A stretch of 64,000 nt of DNA from JBMNOZ01 sp050943335 (GTDB taxonomy: Bacteria; Bacillota; Desulfitobacteriia; Desulfitobacteriales; Syntrophobotulaceae): contig JBMNOZ010000003.1 of the NCBI GenBank assembly GCA_050943335.1, positions 1 to 64,000 of the forward strand. The letters run 5' to 3'. Below, in pieces: positions 58,471 through 64,000 of the stretch; the first letter of the stretch is position 1, and every line of letters begins with the position of its first letter. A program made the translations under genes and the position numbers. A model generated the notes under the pieces. That model ran no database searches. It was not told the origin of the DNA and saw only the letters and a list, made by a program, of their open reading frames with translations.

Positions 58471-60102
58471 ATGAGTATACTTGGAGGAAGGGTGAAAAGT
58501 TTGTTTCGCTACATATTTAGAAAACTGCATTCTTTGCATCTCATCAAACAAAACAATGCTTTTGCAGCAGAGCAAGAAAATAAAAAAAATAAAAGAAATG
58601 AAAACCAAAAGACAGGGCTCCTGTCTCTCAATCTCGACCAGAATCTTGAATATATTGAAAGAGTCCTAGGAAAAAACTATGATTTCACTAAACGGCTGAT
58701 TACTTTGGGAAAGCAAAATGAACTACGTCTAGCCTTGGTCTTTTTGAGCGGCATGACGGATATTCAAGTAATCAATAACAATATTATCAAGCCGCTAGTC
58801 GAACACTCCGAAGGCAGAAAATCCGAGGACCCTCTAGATATCAAAACTATAAAAGCTAAACTATTAACGGTCAATGAGCTTACTCTTTCCTCTTATTTTG
58901 AAGACGTCTTTAAGGGGTATTTTAACGGCGATTCAATCCTACTCATGGACGGCAGTGACCAAGCTTTAATAATTCAAACTCGCCACTGGGAAACCCGCGG
59001 TATCGAAGAGCCAGATACGGAGACTATTATTCGCGGCCCTCGGGCCGGGTTTATTGAAGACTTTCAGACCAACACTACGTTATTAAGAAGAATCCTGAAA
59101 AGCAAATACTTTGTCGTAGAAACAATGGTTCTCGGTCAAGAAAGCAATACCACGGTGGGTATTGCTTATCTAAGTAATATCGCTGATCCGCTGCTGATCC
59201 AGGAAGTCAAAGAACGCTTGCAAAGAATCAAGATCGATGCCATCCTGGAGTCCGGTTATATTGAGCAGTTTATCGAAGATGCCCCCACTTCTATTTTTTC
59301 TACCGTTGCGAACAGCGAAAAACCAAATGATGTGGCCGGGAAAATAATAGAGGGCCGGGTAGCGATCCTCATTGACGGGTCGCCAATGGTGTTGACCGTC
59401 CCCATGGTGTTTATAGAGAGTTTTCAAAGCGCCGAAGATTATTACTCCCGCCCTTATTACGCTAGCGTAATTAGAATGCTTAGGTTTGTAGCCTTTGCCA
59501 TCAGTATCTTATTGCCCGGAAGCTATGTCGCATTATTAACTTTTCATCAGGAATTGATCCCTACTAATCTGCTTTTCTCTATTGCCAGAGAGGAAAGCGG
59601 TGTTCCTTTTCCCTCTTTTGTAGATATGCTTTTGATGGGCCTGATTTTTGAAATCCTTAGAGAGGCTGGTATTCGATTGCCCCGTCCGGTAGGCCAGGCC
59701 ATCAGCATTGTCGGGGCCTTGGTCATCGGTCAGTCGGCTGTGTCAGCAGGGCTTGTGGGAGCCCCTGTGGTTATCCTTGTTTCCCTGACTGCCGTTTCCA
59801 GTTTTGTGGTCCCTCCTCAAACCGATACCGGAGCGCTATTACGCCTTCTATTTGTGATCTTAGGAGGTGTCATGGGAGGTATCGGGATCTTATTCGGTCT
59901 TTTAAGCGTCTTTATCCACATTTCCTCCTTAAGGTCCTTTGGTACCCCTTATTTCTCCCCTTTCTCCCCCACCGTATTTAGAGATTTGAAAGATACTTTG
60001 GTCAGAGTCCCCCTGCCGTCAATGAGGACCCGCCCTGATTCTCTTGACTCCCAAAATTTCCAAAGAGAGAAAGGAAGAGAAAAGAAATATGGCCGCAAAT
60101 AA
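58471..60102 (+). CDS. Spore germinant receptor A subunit (GerA/GerAA family)
   Basis: The 543-residue protein has a hydrophilic N-terminal domain of about 290 residues and a membrane part with five or six helices. Family motifs include LSGMTDIQVINNNII, IDGSPMVLTVP, the LLPGSYVALLTFHQELIP helix, EILREAGIRLPRPVGQA and IGQSAVSAGLV. A subunits form the germinant-gated channel ring in the spore inner membrane. The ATG follows AAAAAGG. It overlaps the C-subunit gene by 14 bases. Confidence 0.95.
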   Translation: MSILGGRVKSLFRYIFRKLHSLHLIKQNNAFAAEQENKKNKRNENQKTGLLSLNLDQNLEYIERVLGKNYDFTKRLITLGKQNELRLALVFLSGMTDIQVINNNIIKPLVEHSEGRKSEDPLDIKTIKAKLLTVNELTLSSYFEDVFKGYFNGDSILLMDGSDQALIIQTRHWETRGIEEPDTETIIRGPRAGFIEDFQTNTTLLRRILKSKYFVVETMVLGQESNTTVGIAYLSNIADPLLIQEVKERLQRIKIDAILESGYIEQFIEDAPTSIFSTVANSEKPNDVAGKIIEGRVAILIDGSPMVLTVPMVFIESFQSAEDYYSRPYYASVIRMLRFVAFAISILLPGSYVALLTFHQELIPTNLLFSIAREESGVPFPSFVDMLLMGLIFEILREAGIRLPRPVGQAISIVGALVIGQSAVSAGLVGAPVVILVSLTAVSSFVVPPQTDTGALLRLLFVILGGVMGGIGILFGLLSVFIHISSLRSFGTPYFSPFSPTVFRDLKDTLVRVPLPSMRTRPDSLDSQNFQREKGREKKYGRK

Positions 60103-61309
60103 AAGCCTCTCTTCCAAGTTAAAATTTTTATTCAGCCTCAGCCTTATCCTGTTACTGCTTCTATCAGGCTGTTGGAGCCGTCGAGAGTTAAAAGACTTGG
60201 CTATAGTATCGGGAGTGGGGTTTGATCAAACCGAGCATTCCGAACAATTCCGACTCACAATTCAAGTTTTTAACCCCAGTTCCGGCAAGGAAAGCGGCGG
60301 GAAAAACGGCGGGGAAAGCGGCGAAAAAGGAAAAAGCCAACAAGGAAAAACTTATGTAAATTTCTCCACTACCGGAGATTCGCCCTTTTTGATGATTAGA
60401 GAATTAACCCATTTAGTAGGAAAAGAACTTTATTTTCCCCATAATAAAGTTCTGGTGTTCGGGCGGCAGGCCGCAGAATCGGGGGTTGAAAAATTCCTGG
60501 ATATCTTTCTTCGAGACCCGGGTATCCGTTTAAATATCTGGGTCTTAGTAGCCGAGGAAGAGGCCAAGGATCTTTTCGAAGCCGACGCTGGTTTGGAAGA
60601 AATCCCAAGCTCAAGCATCGATAATATCCTGCGTAATCAATATGCCACTTCGGATACCGCCTTAATAACCCTGAAAAGATTTGCTCAAGGTTTGGCTAGT
60701 AAAGCCACAGCCCCAATTATACCAAAAGTTAAGGTTCTAGAAGAAAATGGGCGAAAATCTGTGGTCGTCGCTAATAGCGCTGTTTTTCGGGGCGAGCACT
60801 TAGTGGGGGAACTTGATAGATGGGAAACCCGCGGGCTTCTATGGGTATTAGATGAAATATCGGGAGGGATTGTTAAACTCGCTTACCCTCCCGGACAGAA
60901 AACAAATTTGGAAATCATGCGTTCCAAAACCAAGGTCAAAGCAAAACTGAAAGACGAGCAAGTTGAAGTGGAGATTAAAATAAGAAACACTGCTAATCTT
61001 GGTAGCCAATCCGGGAATCTGGATTTAAGTAAAAAAAGCAATATTTCTGATTTAAGTGCGGAATTAAATAAAGAGATCGAACGGGAAATTAAGGCTGCCT
61101 TTAAAAAAGCGGTGCTTCTAGAGGCAGATATTTTCGGATTTGGAGATATGATTTGTAAAAACTACCCGAAAGAGTGGAAGGAACTGGAGGATAGGTGGAT
61201 GGAGATTTTTCCCGAAATTAAGATCAAATTTGATATCGAGACCAAAATAAGAGGAACCGGGAAAATAGTTAATTCCATCTATCCATCGATGCGCTTTCGA
61301 AAGCAATAA
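60089..61309 (+). CDS. Spore germinant receptor C subunit, lipoprotein (Ger(x)C)
   Basis: I choose ATG 60089 (AAGGAAGAG site); the frame from 60044 is inside the A gene. The 406-residue product has a signal peptide and lipobox LLLLSGCWSRREL. Family motifs are AIVSGVGFDQTE, VYFPHNKV-like LYFPHNKVLVFG, FLRDPGIRLNIW and AVFRGEHLVGEL, with C-terminal strands and helices. A glycine/lysine-rich insert is present at about 75-100. GerC lipoproteins sit outside the inner membrane. Gene order here is A-C-B. Confidence 0.93.
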   Translation: MAANKSLSSKLKFLFSLSLILLLLLSGCWSRRELKDLAIVSGVGFDQTEHSEQFRLTIQVFNPSSGKESGGKNGGESGEKGKSQQGKTYVNFSTTGDSPFLMIRELTHLVGKELYFPHNKVLVFGRQAAESGVEKFLDIFLRDPGIRLNIWVLVAEEEAKDLFEADAGLEEIPSSSIDNILRNQYATSDTALITLKRFAQGLASKATAPIIPKVKVLEENGRKSVVVANSAVFRGEHLVGELDRWETRGLLWVLDEISGGIVKLAYPPGQKTNLEIMRSKTKVKAKLKDEQVEVEIKIRNTANLGSQSGNLDLSKKSNISDLSAELNKEIEREIKAAFKKAVLLEADIFGFGDMICKNYPKEWKELEDRWMEIFPEIKIKFDIETKIRGTGKIVNSIYPSMRFRKQ

Positions 61310-61361
61310 AAAATATTGAAAAAAGAGTCCTTAAAATAGGACTGAAGGGGTTAAATTTAAT

Positions 61362-62468
61362 ATGAGCCTTGAAAAAGGACAGATATCACATTTTCAATTA
61401 CTACTTGCGGTCGGAGGGTTTATAATCGGGGCGGTTGTATCTCCGGATTACGCTGTCGTCATTACTAAACAAAACACTTGGATTGTCACTGTCTCTGGAT
61501 TTATGGTCGGTCTCTTATTTATCTGGTTCTATGTAAAAATTGCCCTTTATTTTCCGGGACAGAACATGGTTCAGCTCTGGCAGACAATTTTCGGAACCTG
61601 GCCGGGAAGGGCAATCAGTTTTTATTACTTATTCTATTTCTTACTTATTGTATTTGCCAATTTGCGAGAAGTAATCAATGCTATTAATACCTATTTTCTT
61701 CCTGAAACCCCAATGCTCGCGGTTCTCGTTCCATTAATTCTGATTCTAGCCCAGGCTGTGAGCAAAGGGATCGAAGTAATAGTCCGGATGCTTTTTCTAA
61801 CTTTATCTCTCTTCTTGCTGACTTTTATCGGAGTTTTTATATTATTAATCCCCCAACTGGATTTTACAAATTTACAACCCCTCTTTGATTTCAGTCTATT
61901 GGATTTTCTCCAGGGAACTCACATTGTTTCTGCTATTCAATTCGGCGAAGTTCTACTTTTTTTAATGATTCTTCCCTATACCAAAGAGGTTACAAAAACA
62001 ACAAAACCGGTCTTAGCCGGAACTTTTATCGGTTTTTTATTTTTAATACTTACTGCTGTGCGTAATCAAGCTGTGTTGGGAAATCTCAGTCAATATGTTG
62101 TTTTCTCAACCTTTGAAGTTGTACGTTTAATTGATATCGCCGAGGTCTTCACCAGGATGGAACTATTGGTTGTTATTTCATTTATAACGCTGATGTTTTT
62201 TAGAATTGGCGTTCTTTATTATGCCTCTAGCCTGGGACTGGCTCAATTGTTTAATCTCCGTTCCTATCGCTCTATAATCTTACCTTTGGGAATTGTCATT
62301 GCCTTCTACACCGTTATTATTTACGATTATAACTTTGATCTGGGCTTTGTAGGCACCTATATTTGGCCTCAAGTAACAGTTCCTTTCCAGATTTTGATTC
62401 CCATTGCCGCTTACATAACGATTAAAATCAGAAAACTACCACAGGGGCAAGGAGGTAAAAAGAAATGA
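61362..62468 (+). CDS. Spore germinant receptor B subunit (GerAB permease)
   Basis: The 368-residue protein of the endospore permease (APC-like) family has about ten membrane helices. FQLLLAVGGFIIGAVV and QNTWIVTVSGFMVG start the domain, and FANLREVINAINTYFLPETP is the characteristic stretch. B subunits bind the germinant, often an amino acid, in the membrane core. The ATG follows GAAGGGG, and the gene overlaps the next by four bases. Confidence 0.93.
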   Translation: MSLEKGQISHFQLLLAVGGFIIGAVVSPDYAVVITKQNTWIVTVSGFMVGLLFIWFYVKIALYFPGQNMVQLWQTIFGTWPGRAISFYYLFYFLLIVFANLREVINAINTYFLPETPMLAVLVPLILILAQAVSKGIEVIVRMLFLTLSLFLLTFIGVFILLIPQLDFTNLQPLFDFSLLDFLQGTHIVSAIQFGEVLLFLMILPYTKEVTKTTKPVLAGTFIGFLFLILTAVRNQAVLGNLSQYVVFSTFEVVRLIDIAEVFTRMELLVVISFITLMFFRIGVLYYASSLGLAQLFNLRSYRSIILPLGIVIAFYTVIIYDYNFDLGFVGTYIWPQVTVPFQILIPIAAYITIKIRKLPQGQGGKKK

Positions 62469-62686
62469 TCTTTTTATTATTCTGCATCCCCGTTATTTTT
62501 TTGTTGCAGGCGCCAATCTTAATCAAAAATAGATACTGGCGGGATCTGGCAGTCTTTTGCGGGCTCTTAACTTTTGCTGCCGTTCTAATCTTTCTTTATC
62601 TGCTGGAGGTCAGTATCCCTAGTCCTTTTATAATACTCTGGCACGTAGTGCGAGATATTTTAGGGATTAGTTATCCGGTGCGATAA
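62465..62686 (+). CDS. Small two-span protein, probable Ger D-type subunit
   Basis: The ATG overlaps the B-subunit stop (ATGA), which implies translational coupling. The 73-residue protein has two hydrophobic helices (about 3-18 and 27-47) and a short tail LGISYPVR. Small two-span D subunits encoded beside some GerA-type operons of Bacillus modulate receptor response. Size, topology and position match; sequence homology cannot be shown here. Confidence 0.65.
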   Translation: MIFLLFCIPVIFLLQAPILIKNRYWRDLAVFCGLLTFAAVLIFLYLLEVSIPSPFIILWHVVRDILGISYPVR

Positions 62687-62721
62687 AATTGCGTCCGGGC
62701 AATAATTTCTTTCACCGGTTT

Positions 62722-63282
62722 CTAAAAAATGGTTTCGGCTTTAGCCCGCCATCTCTCACTTTTCGCCTTATATTCCAAACTCTTATCCGTATACCCTTCG
62801 GCATTAGCTTTCTCGCTTAGGGTAAGATAAGTCTGCTGGGCCTTCTCGTAGCATTTGCGGGCTTCATCTATATTTTGAATTCCCTCATAATACTGCCCAG
62901 CTTCTACGTATTTTTCGGCGGCCTTCTCTAAATTGCTCCGCACAAGTTTAGAATCGCCATTTATCTCCCAGTATTTGGCGGCATTCACTCTGCTTTCCGC
63001 CTGGTGAACTAAGAGGTGGTATTCCTGGTTTTTATCTATTTTTTTCTGAGTTTTAAGCGCTTCGGTTTCCCATTGGATTGCCGCGGATTGGTAATTCCCC
63101 TGTTCGGCGTATAGTTCAGCGGATTCAGCATGTCGGCCTCTCAGTTCCGCCCAAAACGCGCCTTTGTACATAAAGCCAAATCCAATTACAGTCGCCATAT
63201 TGACGAGTCCGAAAAAGAATATCCCAAAGACAATCAGCTTATGGCTCTTTATCCAATCCCAAATAATTTGAAAAACGCGCAT
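62722..63282 (-). CDS. Membrane-anchored helical-repeat (TPR-like) protein
   Basis: No named family. From ATG 63282 the product has 186 residues, with one membrane helix (LIVFGIFFFGLVNMATVIGF) and then antiparallel helix pairs resembling tetratricopeptide repeats (AESAELYAEQGNYQSAAIQ, LEKAAEKYVEAGQYYEG, ARKCYEKAQQTYL). Such proteins are scaffolds. It is convergent with the ger operon and next to a SurA-like protein, which may be its partner. Confidence 0.7.
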   Translation of the reverse strand: MRVFQIIWDWIKSHKLIVFGIFFFGLVNMATVIGFGFMYKGAFWAELRGRHAESAELYAEQGNYQSAAIQWETEALKTQKKIDKNQEYHLLVHQAESRVNAAKYWEINGDSKLVRSNLEKAAEKYVEAGQYYEGIQNIDEARKCYEKAQQTYLTLSEKANAEGYTDKSLEYKAKSERWRAKAETIF

Positions 63283-63333
63283 TACCATGCTCCCTTCAAT
63301 CTTACACTTGGTAACACTAGAAATATTTAAGAC

Positions 63334-63918
63334 TTATAGTCTTTCTATTTTATAATAAGCTAAACGTTCAGTCATCCAGGGAGTGAACTCCGCTTGGGCT
63401 TTTTGTTCGAGAAGAGCAGCCCTGACTCTTTCCTTATTTTCCTCTAAACTAGGCTTCTGGTCGGCGCCGAGAAAGACTTCTTTATTTTCCTCATAAAATT
63501 CGACAATTTCTTCTTCTGTGATGGTGATCTTCGGGGCGAGAAGTTTTGTTATTTTAAGGGCAACTCTAATATTATCTTCTAATTCTTCCATGGTAACACC
63601 GCTGGCTTTTAAAGCCGAAAGAAGGGCCTTTTCCCCGCCATAGACATCCTTATAAAAATCAATTTTTTCTTGGACTTCTTCCTCAGTGACTGTAATATTA
63701 TTTTTTTGAGCTTCTAAATCAACAATTTTTTCTGAGATCAAATTGTTTAAAGCTTGCTCACCGCTTTCCTTAAACATATAGTTGTAGAGATCTCGTTGGG
63801 ATATTTTATGGCCCTCAACTTTAGCCACAGTTTTGTTAAAAAATTGGTTGTACATACCAACAAATATAGCAACTATTATTATAATAACTGTAATACAGAT
63901 GGTAATGTTTTTGTTCAT
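63334..63918 (-). CDS. SurA-N-like membrane-anchored chaperone without PPIase domain
   Basis: From ATG 63918 (GAGAGG site) the product has 194 residues: one membrane helix (about 4-22) and a SurA/PrsA N-terminal type helical domain, with VAKVEGHKISQRDLYNYMF, LNNLISEKIVDLEAQKNNI, TVTEEEVQEKIDFY and an ITEEEIVEFYEENK segment. In PrsA and SurA the parvulin domain sits between the helical parts; here it is absent. It may fold or hold exported proteins at the membrane. Confidence 0.75.
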   Translation of the reverse strand: MNKNITICITVIIIIVAIFVGMYNQFFNKTVAKVEGHKISQRDLYNYMFKESGEQALNNLISEKIVDLEAQKNNITVTEEEVQEKIDFYKDVYGGEKALLSALKASGVTMEELEDNIRVALKITKLLAPKITITEEEIVEFYEENKEVFLGADQKPSLEENKERVRAALLEQKAQAEFTPWMTERLAYYKIERL

Positions 63919-64000
63919 TCGAATTATCCTCTCCAAGTTTAGTTAGACAATATTATACCTTATTTATAATCTTGTTACCACTACCTAAAACAAACTTAAG

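Noticed and set aside
1..64000. CRISPR arrays, defence or toxin-antitoxin systems
   Set aside because: No spaced direct repeats, cas genes or recognisable defence proteins were found; the lone XRE gene has no toxin partner.

Overview
The window reads as chromosomal DNA of an anaerobic, endospore-forming member of the Bacillota (Clostridia, Peptococcales-like; the exact genus is inference). The grounds are spore germination and cortex-lysis genes (SleB, YpeB, a GerA/GerB/GerC operon with a small fourth gene), a homodimeric pyruvate:ferredoxin oxidoreductase, FabK-type fatty acid synthesis, clostridial small families (DUF1540, DUF3787, CxxC-x17-CxxC zinc ribbon), many CWB2 (cell-wall-binding repeat 2) surface proteins, strong AGGAGG ribosome sites and frequent TTG/GTG starts.

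Layout. 1-1262: a decayed mobile-element margin with a small XRE regulator, an excisionase-like pseudogene with two in-frame stops, a run of hairpins, a REP-like palindrome and the 5' end of a class C group II intron abutting a terminator. 1314-7287: two divergent CWB2 genes, a putative 1102-aa S-layer protein and a GH18 glycosidase with three CWB2 repeats. 7606-22264: a minus-strand polysaccharide locus with a WecA/TagO-type initiating transferase, a PglF/CapD-type 4,6-dehydratase, a DegT aminotransferase, a UDP-HexNAc dehydrogenase, glycosyltransferases (one truncated), a Wzx flippase and three polymerase/ligase-like membrane proteins. 22435-28704: two paralogous SLT-CWB2 proteins, two unknown exported proteins and GalU. 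I infer that 1.3-28.7 kb is a surface-assembly island: the carbohydrate locus sits between CWB2 proteins that probably need a wall polymer as anchor or carry glycan.

28.8-45.6 kb is housekeeping: clpP (with a CtsR box), hsp20, a CapA-like protein, a fab operon (fabH-acpP-fabK-fabD-fabG-fabF-fabZ), LysM, DUF1540, zinc-ribbon and DUF3787 small proteins, RidA, NifJ and an iron-sulfur flavoprotein. 45.7-51.6 kb holds sleB-ypeB, a Crp/Fnr regulator, a yybP-ykoY (manganese) riboswitch before a TerC protein, a DEAD-box helicase and a probable 6S RNA with its own promoter. 51.6-55 kb is modABC with a divergent HTH/periplasmic-binding-like regulator. 55-58.3 kb has an unexported GH18 paralogue, an aminotransferase and Psd. 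58.4-62.7 kb is a germinant-receptor operon. The right edge has two membrane-anchored proteins, one a SurA-N-like chaperone without a PPIase domain.

The least-explained signals are RNA-level: a zinc-ribbon leader whose first stem pairs with its own ribosome site, a structured S-layer leader, a terminator-bearing leader before the germination operon, and a terminator hairpin directly upstream of an SLT-CWB2 ribosome site. No CRISPR array, tRNA, rRNA, intact insertion sequence or recognisable defence system was seen.
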